DNA of 64,000 nucleotides from positions 34,793,550 through 34,857,549 of the forward strand of contig NC_030817.1 in NCBI RefSeq assembly GCF_001704415.2, read 5' to 3'. This stretch comes from Capra hircus. Taxonomy: Eukaryota > Chordata > Mammalia > Artiodactyla > Bovidae. Shown here piece by piece: positions 23,095 to 33,725 of this stretch. A program made the translations under genes and the position numbers. Positions within the stretch are counted from its first letter, which is position 1, and the number at the start of each line of letters is the position of its first letter. Under the pieces are notes generated by a model, which ran no database searches, was not told where the DNA came from, and was given only the letters and a program-made list of their open reading frames with translations.

Positions 23095-23616
23095 TCATTT
23101 AATGGATTATTAAGTTTTACTCCATGCCTCTCTATGGTTTGGTGGTGGGGGTTGTAGTATGGTTGATTTATAACATGTTAGTTTCTAATGTACAGCAAGG
23201 TGATTCAGTCATATATCTACACATACATAAATTCTTTTTGAATTCTTTTTCATTACAGGTTATTATAAGATATTTAATATAGTTCCCTGCACTATACAGC
23301 AGCACCTTGTTGTTTATCTATTTAATATATAGTAGTTGTACCTGTTAATCCAAAAACTTCTCATTCATCCCTCCCTGCCCCTTTCCTATTTGGTAACCAT
23401 GTTTGTTCTCTATGTCTGTGAGTCTGTTTCCATTTTGTAAATAAGTTTGTTTCTATCATATTTCAGATTCCACATATAGGTGATATTATATAGTATTTGT
23501 CTCTCTCCAACTTACATCACTTAGTATGATATTCTCTAGGCCCATCCATGTTGCTGCAAATGGCAATATTCCATTCTTTTCTCTGGCTGAGTAGTATTCT
23601 ACTATGTACATGTACC
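23095..23616 (-). mobile_element. L1 3' region, antisense, left piece
   Basis: Antisense of an L1 3' UTR and ORF2 end (ATAGTTCCCTGCACTATAC near 23278; CTGAGTAGTATTCTACTATG near 23587). It is interrupted by a Bov-tA and resumes at 23813. Confidence 0.88.
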
Positions 23617-23812
23617 TTGTGGCTCAGCTGGAAAAGAATCTGCTTGCAATGTGGGAGACCTGGGTTCGAGTCTGGGTTTGGGAAGATCCCCTGGAGAAAG
23701 GCGAGGCTACCCACTCCAGTATTCCGGCCTGGAAAATTCCATGGACTGCATAAGGCACGGGGTCGCAAAGAGTCGGACACGGCTGAGCGACTTGCACGTT
23801 CACTTTCACCGC
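23617..23812 (+). mobile_element. Bov-tA SINE inside L1
   Basis: Sense SINE (TGTGGCTCAGCTGGAAAAGA through the CACTTTCAC tail) inserted within the antisense ORF2 end. L1 sequence on both sides joins across it at the phrase 'gtacc / catctttatcc'. Confidence 0.92.
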
Positions 23813-24107
23813 ATCTTTATCCATTCACCTGTCGACGGACATTTAGGTTCCTTCCATATCTGAGCTATTGTAAACAATGAACCATGAGCACAGGGGTGCA
23901 TGCATCTTTTCGGATTACAGTTTTCTCTGAATATATGTCCAGGAGTGGAATTGCAGGATCATATGACAACGCTATTTTTCATTTTTTAAGGAGCCTCTAT
24001 ACTATTTTCCACAGTGGCTGCATCAATTTACATTCCCACCAGCAGTGCAGGAGGGTTCCCTTTCTTTCATACCCTCTTCAGCATTTATTGTCTGTGGGAT
24101 TTTTAAT
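23813..24107 (-). mobile_element. L1 ORF2 C-terminal region, antisense, right piece
   Basis: Continuation of the split L1: 'ATCTTTATCCATTCACCTGT', 'GAGTGGAATTGCAGGATCAT', 'CATTCCCACCAGCAGTGC'. It ends near 'TTTTTAATGA' at 24100-24107. Confidence 0.85.
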
Positions 24108-24840
24108 GAGGTATGCCTCTGTGTGTTTCAAGGAGAGCGTATTCCATGCGGTCCTTTGGAAGCCGTATCCTGCTTCCCATGACTGCGCATGTGTTCTTTC
24201 AGTTCTGCCAGTCAGCAGGAGAGTGTTAATGTTTCTCAGAAAAGAACAGGAAAGATTCTTGAGGGCAAACAGAGCGAGTGTTTTCCAGATGAAGTTCCAT
24301 GCCTTGGGAGAGGGCATGTGCGTCCACCATGTGTACATTTGTTCCAAGTGATGGGTTGTTGAGAAGGCTGACTGTCCCCTAGCAGCCTCCTGTTTCTTTG
24401 CTGCTTTGCCCTAGGAAGCTCCTTCCCAAGTGGCGACCAAAAGAAGCTGGAAATGTTATAAAGGAAGGATTGTTGCCCCTTTGGCATCTCTGTCTGGATC
24501 AGCCTTCAATGTATTTTCCAGTTACTATACTTCCCAGCGCAATGTTCTATGCCCTATAACCTCACATTTAACAAAAGGCTGCTTATACTATACAAAAAAG
24601 GCATATGGTTGTGAACACAAATTACTTTTTAAATGTTGCTTATGGCTTCTAAGTGTTCACAAATATATCTGCGAACACAGTGCAACCAGCACCATGGCAT
24701 ACATCTTGCAGCTGAAGCCACTTTAAAAGAGGTCCTATTGGCCTTTCAGTAATTGCAACCACTTGGATGAGCACAAGATGACAGAGAGAGCCCCGTCCCA
24801 GGTTCCAGGGCAGCATCATAAGAGATCTTTAAAGATACAA
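24108..24840. other. Unique non-coding sequence
   Basis: No repeat recognised. Overlapping 80-155 codon frames on both strands (24078-24487) have no family resemblance. Confidence 0.45.
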
Positions 24841-24844
24841 ATAG

Positions 24845-24985
24845 CAGTGATGCCATTTTATTGTGGGGAAATTGAGTTACACAATAATTAAATAATTGTT
24901 CCAAAATTAAACTGAAAAAAAAGAAATCAGGAATGGAGTTCAAGTGGCATCTCGGTTTCCCAGCCCTGAGCATCTAGCCTTCTTC
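24845..24985 (+). repeat. MIR SINE fragment
   Basis: 'GGGGAAATTGAGTTACACAA' and 'CAGGAATGGAGTTCAAGTGG' follow the MIR second half (fourfold-diverged 'gaaactgagg' to 'gattcgaacc'). Confidence 0.6.
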
Positions 24986-25439
24986 TCATTTAATATCCAC
25001 TACAGTATATCTTCTTTCTGCTATAATAAATAATATAAGCTCTCTTCTCTTCTGAAAAGAGTTCATTCTGGGGACCAGACAGGGTGCCTATTTCTTTTTA
25101 ATACTGCCCCTCAGTCCTGTGAGCTCTGATTAAATGATTTCGCATGCTGAGTTCAATAATTGGAGTTGCCTAGTTCCCAACCATTTGTTTGCCAGCCATA
25201 ATGAGTGTCACTGTTTTAAAGGAATGACTGACTGATACCCTGGAGGAGCAAGACAGGGGCTGTGAGGACTAGCAAACAAGGAATCCTATTCAGAAGAAGC
25301 AAGGCACTAAAGGTCACCACTGCCCAGCTCCCCAGGAACACCCTCTTCCCCCCAGCCACCTCACACCTACTTGCTCATAAATCGTAAATCCACATTCAGT
25401 ACTCAACACTTTAACCTTGCAAACTGCATCAAAAATTCA

Positions 25440-25580
25440 AATACTGGTAATGCCAAGGCCTGATTTCCAGTCCTTGTTCTGTTTTTGTTATTTACCAGCA
25501 TCCTCAGGTCAGCTGCTTTATCTTTCTGAGTTTGTAGTTCTTTATCTGTCAAAATAAGATACCTATCAGGGCCTCAGCAA
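25440..25580 (-). repeat. MIR SINE fragment, antisense
   Basis: 'CAGCTGCTTTATCTTTCTGAG' followed by 'CTTTATCTGTCAAAATAAGATA' is the antisense MIR core. 24990-25440 to its left shows no recognisable feature. Confidence 0.7.
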
Positions 25581-25859
25581 CATTCTGTGGTCCCTACAAG
25601 GCAAGTTGGTTAGAGATACTCTGGTGAAAGCCCACCACTGTCACCCAGAAGAGAAGCCATGAGCCACAGAATGTTATTTTATATATTTAGAAGGAAGTTT
25701 ACTTCCAGGAAAAAACCTCTATGTCTGCACTTACAAACTTAAAATTTAATAGTAGCAATAACGCATGAAACTAGAAAAAGGAAACCAATAAAGAGTGTAC
25801 ATTCACGTATAGTTTTATAAAGTATATACAAAAGGGTCTTGATGTTTGAGAATTCATTA

Positions 25860-26240
25860 AAACATCCGCAGAGCATCTACTACTCTCTCTACACTGCAGT
25901 GCATGCTTGAAAGAGAACAAGACACAACCCTCAAGGTACTTCAAGTTTGCCAGGACATACGGAGGGCTGGGCACCCAGAGGGGGCATGTGAATTCTGCCT
26001 GCAGGCATGTGGCTCAAGGAGACTGGGAAGTGATGCAGAGGCTGAGTCTCAAAAGTGAGCTGGAGTTGGCCAGCGAGAAAGGAAATTAAGAATTCCAAAC
26101 TGGGGAAATCCAGTGGGCCAAGGAGCACAGCCTGGAAAGAGCAACTATCAATGATTTGGAGAGGCTGGAGCATGAGCTATTGGAGGTGGGGAAAGGCAAG
26201 GGAGGAAACTGACAGGGAAAGCAAAGAGGGGTCCAGAGAA
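25860..26240 (-). repeat. L2 LINE remains, antisense
   Basis: Blocks in the order expected for the antisense L2 3' portion: 'AAGAGAACAAGACACAACCCT', 'GAGCTGGAGTTGGCCAGCGA', and 'AGAGGCTGGAGCATGAGC'. Old and coding-dead. Confidence 0.5.
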
Positions 26241-26495
26241 GCCAAGGCAGCCAGGCCCCGGAGGCCGGGATGTATGCCACAGCACAGCTCTGGATTGCCT
26301 GGAGCGGGTGTTGAACTGAGGGAGGACTCGGTCCATCCTGTTTACAATGTAAGAGCAGAAATGCAGGACTGGGTGAGTATGTACATGTGAAAGAGGAACA
26401 TGAAATAGGGATTGTTGGTAGGAGAAAGTGGTGGTGATCATAATTAATATTAAAGAAGAGCTTCTGTCCATATGTTATGAGGAAACGCCTAAGGG

Positions 26496-26725
26496 AAGGC
26501 TGTGCAAACTATAGCCTGTGGGCTAAATCCCGGCGCCTACCTAGTTTTTGTTCAGCCTCAAGCTAACAATAATCTTTACCTTTTCTAAATGATTGAATAA
26601 AGTCAAAAGAAGAATAATATTTAGTGGCCATGAAAATTACATGAACTTTAAAATTTTACGTTCATAAATAAAGTTTTATTGTTGCACAATCATACCCATT
26701 TGTTTGCTATTGTCTATGGCTGCTT
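26496..26725. mobile_element. hAT-type non-autonomous DNA transposon, left piece
   Basis: Starts with a decayed terminal repeat (GGCTGTGCAAACTATAGCCT) and continues with 'AATAAAGTTTTATTGTTGCA' and 'TGTCTATGGCTGCTT'. The right piece is at 27603-27718, ending in the partly complementary 'ACTTGCAGACCCCCTG'. Together they form a roughly 330 bp MER1/Charlie-like element split by BovB. Exact family name uncertain. Confidence 0.75.
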
Positions 26726-27593
26726 ATTTAACTTATATGCAGAGTACATCATGAGAAACGCTGGACGGGAAGAAGTACAAGCTGGAATGAAGATTGCCAG
26801 GAGAAATATCAACAACCTCAGATATGCAGATGACATCACTTTTATGGCAGAAAGTGAAGAAGAACTAAAAAACCTCTTGATGAAAGTGAAAGTGGGGAGT
26901 GAAAAAGTTGGCTTAAAGCTCAACATTCAGAAAACGAAGATCATGGTATCTGGTCCCATCACTTCATGGCAAATAGATGGGGAAACAGTGGAAACAGCGA
27001 GAGACTTTATTTTTGGGGGCTCCAAAATCACTGCAGATGGTGACTGCAGCCATGAAATTAAAAGACACTTACTCCTTGGAAGGAAAATTATGGCCAACCT
27101 AGATAGCATATTAAAAAGCAGAGACATTACTTTGCCAACAAAGGTCCGTCTAGTCAAGGCTATGATTTTTCCAGTGGTCATGTATGGATGTGAGAGTTCG
27201 GCTATAAAGAAAGCTGAGTGCCAAAGAATTGATGCTTTTGAACTGTGGTGTTGGAGAAGACTCTTGAGAGTCCCTTGGACTACAAGGAGATCCAACCAGT
27301 CCATTCTGAAGGAGATCAACCCTGGGATTTCTTTGGAAGGAATGATGCTAAAGCTGAAACTCCAATACTTTGGCCACCTCATGCGAAGAGTTGACTCATT
27401 GGAAAAGACCGTGATGCTAGGAGGGATTAGGGGCAGGAGGAAAAGGGGACAAGAGAGGATGAGATGGCTGGATGGCATCACCAACATGATGGACATGAGT
27501 TGGGGTAAATCCCAAGAGTTGGTGATGCACAGGGAGGCCTGGCGTGCTGCAATTCATGGGGTCACAAAGCGTCGGACCCGACTGAGCGACTGA
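26726..27593 (+). pseudogene. BovB RT C-terminal frame, uninterrupted
   Basis: About 289 codons without a stop, from FNLYAEYIMRNAG to RRTRLSD. It contains the catalytic YADD at 26823-26834, a CW-rich segment (FELWCWRRLLRVPW) and the basic C-terminal tail. The fingers, the rest of the palm and the whole endonuclease are missing, so it cannot be active. A frame reading back into the hAT element (from 26679) has only a TTG and is an artefact. Openness here mainly indicates recent insertion. Confidence 0.88.
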
Positions 27594-27602
27594 ACTGAAC
27601 TG
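26726..27602 (+). mobile_element. BovB LINE, 5'-truncated, 877 bp, open C-terminal frame
   Basis: Sense BovB covering the late RT palm, thumb and C-terminal region. A perfect 10 bp TSD, ATGGCTGCTT, lies at 26716-26725 and 27603-27612. The first BovB bases continue a CTGCTTATTTAAC match that overlaps the target, suggesting microhomology at the 5' junction. The 3' end is only two GAACT units. It appears to be one of the better-preserved copies in the window. Confidence 0.95.
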
Positions 27603-27718
27603 ATGGCTGCTTTAGCATCACAGTGGAAGAGTTGAATAGCTGGAACAGACCACATGGCTTTCAAAACCAAAACTATTTACCATCTGGCCTTTTATAGAAA
27701 AAACTTGCAGACCCCCTG
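27603..27718. mobile_element. hAT-type non-autonomous DNA transposon, right piece
   Basis: Resumes with the duplicated ATGGCTGCTT, then 'GAAGAGTTGAATAGCTGGAA', 'CCATCTGGCCTTTTATAGAA' and the closing terminal repeat at 27703-27718. Confidence 0.75.
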
Positions 27719-27754
27719 GCCTAAGGCTTGAAGATGAGGGGAGGATAGAGGATC

Positions 27755-27860
27755 CTTGAGGGCAGGCATGGTGTTTTCTCCTCTCTGTACACCTTGCTCA
27801 TGCCTGGCTCGTAAGAAATGCTCCAAGACTGTTCAGTAGGGGAACAAATGAGGACCAGGT
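27755..27860 (+). repeat. L2 3' tail
   Basis: 'GAGGGCAGGCATGGTGTTTTC' to 'GTAAGAAATGCTCCAAGACT' matches the closing L2 phrase pattern. Short and diverged. Confidence 0.5.
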
Positions 27861-28169
27861 GGAAACAGTCATAATAAACTGGAATGAAGACAGTGTTGTC
27901 CCAGAAGTTGGCAAAGTAGGAGTTTAACTTAGTGAAGTGATCAGATCTGAGAGGACCCGGTGCCCTCTCATCCAATATATTCCACCCCCTTTAGCAGGGC
28001 AGGAGAAAAGGGGAAAAGATGTGAGTGACGCAAAATGACTCATTTTTTTCATTCTCTTATTTAAAAGTGAGGCTCCTACAATGAGTTAGAACTGGACAGA
28101 TCCCCAGGACACATCTGGAGTACAATCCTGGTCTTCTAACTGGTGTTCCTATTTCTTTTTCCTCCCTGC

Positions 28170-28480
28170 CAATTTCTTTTCTATGCAGATACTAGGGTAA
28201 TTTTTCTGAAACATAGAAGAGAGTACTCCATGCCCCCAAGTTTCAGCCTCTCCTAGATAAAAAGTCCAAACCCTTGGCCATGCATCAAACCTCTGAGTGG
28301 TCTGGTTCTTGTTTAACCATCATTCCCTAAGACATCCTTTCAGTGCCACCTCTATGGACACTCAACAACCTTTAGTTTTCCAAATGGGCCGGGCTATTTC
28401 ATGCCTCCAGACCTTTGTTCTTGTGGGTCCCTTGCCTGCCATGCGAACCACCCCCCTCCCTGCAACATCTACTCATTCAA
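28170..28480 (+). repeat. L2 LINE 3' portion
   Basis: 'AAAAAGTCCAAACCCTTGGCC' near 28259, 'CATGCCTCCAGACCTTTGTTC' near 28400 and 'CATCTACTCATTC' near 28466 lie in the order of the sense L2 3' ORF/UTR region. Confidence 0.65.
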
Positions 28481-28667
28481 TACAGTTCAGTTCCAGGGTC
28501 ACTAGGTATGTAGCCAGCAGATATAAGGACAGTACACGGCAGTGGTACCTAGAGAGGCAGTGGACAACAGAGGCAGAGAGGTGAGAAGCCTGGTTATGGA
28601 AAAGACTGAGACCCAGGATCCTGTTTATTATGGGTGAGCACGTGGAGTAACTAGAATTCTCCAACAG

Positions 28668-28886
28668 TGCTGTTGTTGTTTAGTCGGTACATCGTGTACA
28701 ACTCTTTTGCAACCCCATGGATTATAGCCTACCATTGTAGACTCCTGTGTCTATGGAAATTTTCAGGCAAGATACCGGAGTGGGTTGCCTTTTCCTTCCC
28801 CAGGGAGTCTTCCTGACTCAGGGATCACACCGACATCTCCTGCATTGGCAGGCAGATTCTTTACCACTGAGCCATGTGAGAAGCCC
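28668..28886 (-). mobile_element. Bov-tA SINE, antisense
   Basis: Reverse SINE: left end 'GTTGTTTAGTCGGTACATCG', Bov-A body, then tRNA-like head ending near 28886 (GAGCCATGTGAGAAGCC). More diverged than average. Confidence 0.9.
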
Positions 28887-29186
28887 TCAAACAGTACTGG
28901 TGAGAGTCTAAAAATGTGCAGCTATTATCAAATCAGAGTCATTTTGCCCCAAGCACAGCAAGCCAAAACTCTTGAGACTTTAAGGTCTGCAGTAAAGATA
29001 TATTCACAAGGCAGTGAAGAGAGTTAGGTGTGGAGGGAGGGGGAAGAATCTCAAATCGAGAATCCAGATCTGTCTCCCCAAGGCAGGGGTATTGGGGTAT
29101 TTATGGGTTAAGGAACAAAGCAGTAGGGTAGTCTAAGGTGTGGAGGGCATGGGCAGTGTGGGGAAAGGCGATTGGAAAATGAAGCA
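28887..29186. other. Flank of the inverted L1, no clear assignment
   Basis: Purine-rich non-coding sequence that continues on the other side of the L1 (30977-31290). It may be one older dispersed repeat split by the L1, but I cannot name it. Confidence 0.35.
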
Positions 29187-29516
29187 GGAATGACAATCTT
29201 TTTTTTTTTTTTAATTTTTTTTTTTTTTTAATTTTAAAATCTTTAATTCTTACATGCGTTCCCAAACATGAACCCCCCTCCCACCTCCCTCCCCACAACA
29301 TCTCTCTGGGTCATCCCCATGCACCAGCCCCAAGCAAGCTGCACCCTACGTCAGACATGGACTGGCGATTCAATTCTTACATGACAGTATACATGTTAGA
29401 ATTCCCATTCTCCCAAATCATCCCACCCTCTCCCTCTCCCTCTGAGTCCAAAAGTCTGGTATACACATCTGTGTCTTTTTTCCTGTCTTGCATACAGGGT
29501 CATCATTGCCATCTTC

Positions 29517-30029
29517 CTAAATTCCATATATATGTGTTAGTATACTGTATTGGTGTTTTTCTTTCTGGCTTACTTCACTCTGTATAATTGGCTCCAGTTT
29601 CACCCATCTCATCAGAACTGATTCAAATGAATTCTTTTTAATGGCTGAGTAATACTCCATTGTGTATATGTACCACAGCTTTCTTATCCATTCATCTGCT
29701 GATGGACATCTAGGTTGTTTCCATGTCCTGGCTATTATAAACAGTGCTGCGATGAACATTGGGGTACATGTGTCTCTTTCAATTCTGGTTTCCTCGGTGT
29801 GTATGCCCAGCAGTGGGATTGCTGGGTCATAAGGTAGTTCTATTTGCAATTTTTTAAGGAATCTCCACACTGTTCTCCATAGTGGCTGTACTAGTTTGCA
29901 TTCCCACCAACAGTGTAGGAGGGTTCCCTTTTCTCCACACCCTCTCCAGCATTTATTGCTTGCAGATTTTTGGATCGCAGCCATTCTGACTGGTGTGAAG
30001 TGGTACCTCATTGTGGTTTTGATTTGCAT
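29517..30029 (-). pseudogene. L1 ORF2 C-terminus, open
   Basis: 170 codons of the L1 ORF2 C-terminal domain with no stop until the natural end (ILTHIYGI). It contains the Cys/His knuckle C-x3-C-x7-H-x4-C (KCWRGCGEKGTLLHCWWEC) seen in mammalian ORF2. It is separated from its RT by the inversion, so no functional ORF2 remains. Confidence 0.9.
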
Positions 30030-30035
30030 TTCAAA

Positions 30036-30960
30036 GAGGACACTAATAGATGGAGAAATATACCATGTTCATGGATCAGAAGAATCAATATAGTGAAAAT
30101 GAGTATACTACCCAAAGCAATTTACAAATTCAATGCAATCCCTATCAAGCTACCAGCCACATTTTTCACAGAACTAGAACAAATAATTTCAAGATTTGTA
30201 TGGAAATACAAAAAACCTCGAATTGCCAAAGCAATCTTGAGAAAGAAGAATGGAACTGGAGGAATCAACTTGCCTGACTTCAGGCTCTACTACAAAGCCA
30301 CAGTCATCAAGACAGTATGGTACTGGCACAAAGACAGACATATAGATCAATGGAACAAAATAGAAAGCCCAGAGATAAATCCACACACATATGGACACTT
30401 TATCTTTGACAAAGGAGGCAAGAATATACAATGGAGTAAAGACAATCTCTTTAACAAGTGGTGCTGGGAAAACTGGTCAACCACTTGTAAAAGAATGAAA
30501 CTAGATCACTTTCTATCACTGTACACAAAAATAAACTCAAAATGGATTAAAGATCTAAATGTAAGATCAGAAACTATAAAACTCCTAGAGGAGAACATAG
30601 GCAAAACACTCTCAGACATAAATCACAGCAGGATCCTCTATGATCCACCTCCCAGAATTCTGGAAATAAAAGCAAAGATAAACAAATGGGATCTAATTAA
30701 AATTAAAAGCTTCTGTACAACAAAGGAAAATATAAGCAAGGTGAAAAGACAGCCTTCTGAATGGGAGAAAATAATAGCAAATGAAGCAACTGACAAACAA
30801 CTAATCTCAAAAATATACAAGCAACTTCTGCAGCTCAATTCCAGAAAAATAAACGACCCAATCCAAAAATGGGCCAAAGAACTAAATAGACATTTCTCCA
30901 AAGAAGACATACGGATGGCTAACAAACACATGAAAAGATGCTCAACATCACTCATTATTA
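30036..30960 (+). pseudogene. L1 ORF2 post-RT region, open but inverted
   Basis: About 308 codons of ORF2 between the RT and the Cys-rich end (IRRINIVKMSILPKAIYKFN, FHWKYKK-like segment, then KRCSTSLIIR). The frame is open throughout and runs at both ends into unrelated sequence (from 29970 and to 30998), which makes a chimeric 342-codon frame that is not a gene. Confidence 0.88.
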
Positions 30961-30976
30961 GAGGAATGACAATCTT

Positions 30977-31290
30977 CATTCTACACAGGGGGAACTAAGC
31001 TACAGGCTCTGTACTCAAATGTGCGGGTGCTTAGCATGATCGGAGGGTAGAATTTTCAGCCCTCTGACGTCAAAAGCTCACAGAGAGGTCACTCACGCAC
31101 GCCCAGGGTCAGTGGTCCTATTCAGTTCTAACCAGCTCAGCTCCAACTAGACACAGCTGACTCCAAGTTCCTAAAAACAACCCAGCATACATCTTCCTGT
31201 TCAAGCTACAGGCTTTTTGGAGGACACGCAAGTCTTAAAACCACCTTGATTAGGGAAGGCAGGTAAAATGGATTTGACTAATAATTACCC
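30977..31290. other. Flank of the inverted L1, no clear assignment
   Basis: Non-coding, moderately GC-rich. See 28887-29186 for the possible continuation on the other side. Confidence 0.35.
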
Positions 31291-31294
31291 ACAG

Positions 31295-31860
31295 TTTCAT
31301 AGCCATTTCGCAGAACAATCTGGCAGTTTCTTACAAAGTTAAACATAAAATTGTCATTTGACCAGCAATTCCACACACAGACTTTAGCATGATTGTTCAT
31401 AGAGTTTTATTCTGAATAATAAAACTCTATAACAACCCAATTATCTATAAAAAAGTGGATGGGTAAACAAATTGTGGCATTGCCACAACATAGAATACTA
31501 TAAACCAATGAAAAGAAATGATTTAAAGATATATGCAACAGAATAGATATATCTCAAAATATCATGCTCAGAAAAATAAACCAGACTCAAAATAATACAC
31601 AGTGCATGATTCTATTTTTGTGAAATTCTAGAAAAAGTAGTAATTACAGTGACAGCAGACCAAAGGATGCCTGGGGCCAGTAGTTTGGGGGTATGGGCAT
31701 GGAGTGCAAAGGGCATGAGGAAACATTTTTGGGTGATGGAAATGTTCTAGCTTGATTGTGGTGGTGGTTACAGGGGTGTATGCTTTCATCAGAATTGACT
31801 GTGCTAAAAATGAGTCCACATTATTGTTTGTAAATTATACCTCAATGAAGTTGACCAGAC
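31295..31860 (+). repeat. Old L1 (L1M/HAL1-like) 3' end
   Basis: 'GTGGATGGGTAAACAAATTG', 'GCATGATTCTATTTTTGTG' and 'GTAAATTATACCTCAATGAA' lie in L1 3' order. Heavily mutated. Confidence 0.7.
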
Positions 31861-31864
31861 AAAC

Positions 31865-33425
31865 AAAAAAATACAAGGTCCAGGTCCTGTGAAAAGACTC
31901 CTGAATTAAATCTCTGCAGGCTGGACCCAAGGCGCCTCACTGTGTTTAACATGTCCATCAGATAATTCTGATTTGCACTAGGTTTCCACATCATCTTGTT
32001 ACCATTTTACTGTGAAAACTGAAAATACTGCACTTCTCTTTATCAACCTTGGCTTTGGAGTGAGCAGTGGTGTCACAGTCTCTCAGAGAGACTTCATTAA
32101 AACTAGAAGAAACCTCATAAGGTCATGCAGGCCAGTCCCCCGCCTCTGGCCAATCCCAGGTACAAATCAGTTCTCAGAGTTCTGCCTCGTCTTAGTACAT
32201 GCAGGAGAAGATTCCAGATTCTCTTTGAGAAAAGCTCTTGAGTAGGCTTCCCACTCACAGACCTCAACAGGGGATGCCTCATAGCCAAATCTCACCAAAG
32301 TGAACAAACGAGCTCCCTTCCCCCAAAGCTCCCACGTGAACCAAGCAATACTGCAGTTGAGTCTGTATTCTAACAGCATTCAAGTTTCTGAAGTTAGATT
32401 ACTTACTTTTCTGCTCACCTCTCTATGGAAATTCACATAGTTGTGCATGTGATACACTTACATGCAACCATGCCTCATTTTTCACAAAAAGTCTCAACTT
32501 TAGGTTGTAGAAAATCACAATTTTCAACTAAAATAAATATGCCACTTTAAGGACAGGATGAGTAATTCTCTGTCTGTGACATTTTTCGGGGTCGGTTCAG
32601 GAGTTTAGGGTGCAATGCAGTACATGACAGACACTACCTGTGATAAAATACTTTTCTCTGTCAGAAACGAGCACTCCAGGGTTTCTTCAGCCTGTTTAAT
32701 TGTGGAAGATAGCTTACGAGATGTTTAGCATACTGTAATTTGGAAAGCAATGCATTATGGGTTAAATTACCACCAAACCCTACCAATAAATTACAGCCAG
32801 AGGTAGAAATGTCTTTGGCAGTAGAAATTTTACCTTCCTGGAGGCTGGCTGCCTTGTCTTGATCAGGACTGCTGTTCCTCAGGCACTGCATTAATAGACC
32901 AGTGCGCTGGTAAAATAGAGCTAGAGTCACAAAGGGCTGCTGCATAAAGAACAGCTTGAATTACATTATCTCCTGACAATGTCAAAGAAAATTCAATACC
33001 TGAGCCAGAGGGGCTTTCATGGAATTATTAGGAAGATTATTTTTTCATCATTGATGCTTTTGTTTTTGTTTATGTCTTTAAAGGTTTTGTTCAGTTTAAA
33101 CTAGCCTGACTTTATAGAAAAAATCTAGATCTAGCCTTTTCATTAAGTAAACCTGGACCAGAGCAGCTCAACACCCCTAAAAAACATAAGATGAAATTAC
33201 ATGTACTATACAACTCTCAGAAAAATGAAGGAAGGAACAGAACCTCCTTGTAACAGAGCATCTTGGATATACGTAGCATTAGGACACAGAAGGAAAGCCT
33301 TTGGTGCCTCAAGAAGGCAGGTGGGAATATCTGTCACACCCTAGCAGCAGTGTCTGGGGATGGGAATGGAAGGTTTTTCTCTAGAGTAACAGTGTGGTGG
33401 CATCTGTAATGGACATTACAGTAAC
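31865..33425. other. Unique non-coding block
   Basis: No gene recognised. Frames of 60-94 codons at 32012-32945 on both strands lack domains. Some short stretches (31945-31990) may be DNA-transposon crumbs. Confidence 0.45.
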
Positions 33426-33499
33426 TGCTGCTTACAGAGGACGATCTGTTGTGATGGGATATGCCTCAGGGTCCTGAAGATAAGCAGAAGGGATATACA

Positions 33500-33725
33500 G
33501 GAGGCACTTGGCACAGCTCCCAGAGCACTGTGAGTGCTTAGCACAAGGTGTAATTACCATCACCGTCTCTGTTACCATCAACCCTATTTTAGAAACAGAG
33601 CAATTTAGAAACACAGAGACTCAGTAGCTCGTCTAAGTGTTGTAGTGAGGGTCCTAACAGGACTTTGACTCGTGTCCTGATGACCCTAAATCCATGGTTT
33701 TAACCAATCTCTGCACCTTCTTGGT
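33500..33725 (+). repeat. MIR SINE remains
   Basis: 'ACTGTGAGTGCTTAGCACAA' near 33528 and 'ACAGAGACTCAGTAGCTCG' through 'TCCATGGTTTTAACCAATC' near 33691 follow the MIR order. Two MIR pieces may be joined. Confidence 0.6.

Larger units (their letters stand above)
29201..30961 (-). mobile_element. Young L1 with seamless 5' inversion, 1.76 kb
   Basis: Minus-strand L1. The 3' part (29201-30033) reads antisense on the plus strand and begins with a T-run (29199-29230), the complement of the poly(A) tail. The more 5' part (30034-30961) is inverted and reads sense. A 15 bp TSD, AGGAATGACAATCTT, lies at 29186-29200 and 30962-30976. The ORF2 sequence ends at about ...CATTATTAGAG in one part and resumes at GAAATGCAAATC in the other, so almost nothing is lost at the switch. 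This is a twin-priming product. Confidence 0.95.

Noticed and set aside
23884..24351. 155-codon frame
   Set aside because: Begins in antisense L1 and runs into unique sequence; no domain.
26679..27593. 304-codon frame as a possible novel RT gene
   Set aside because: It starts with TTG inside a hAT repeat, and the rest is the 3' part of a BovB flanked by a TSD. It lacks endonuclease and RT fingers.
29970..30998. 342-codon open frame, the longest in the window
   Set aside because: It is a chimera: antisense L1 sequence, then inverted ORF2, then flank. It is explained by twin priming and is not a gene.
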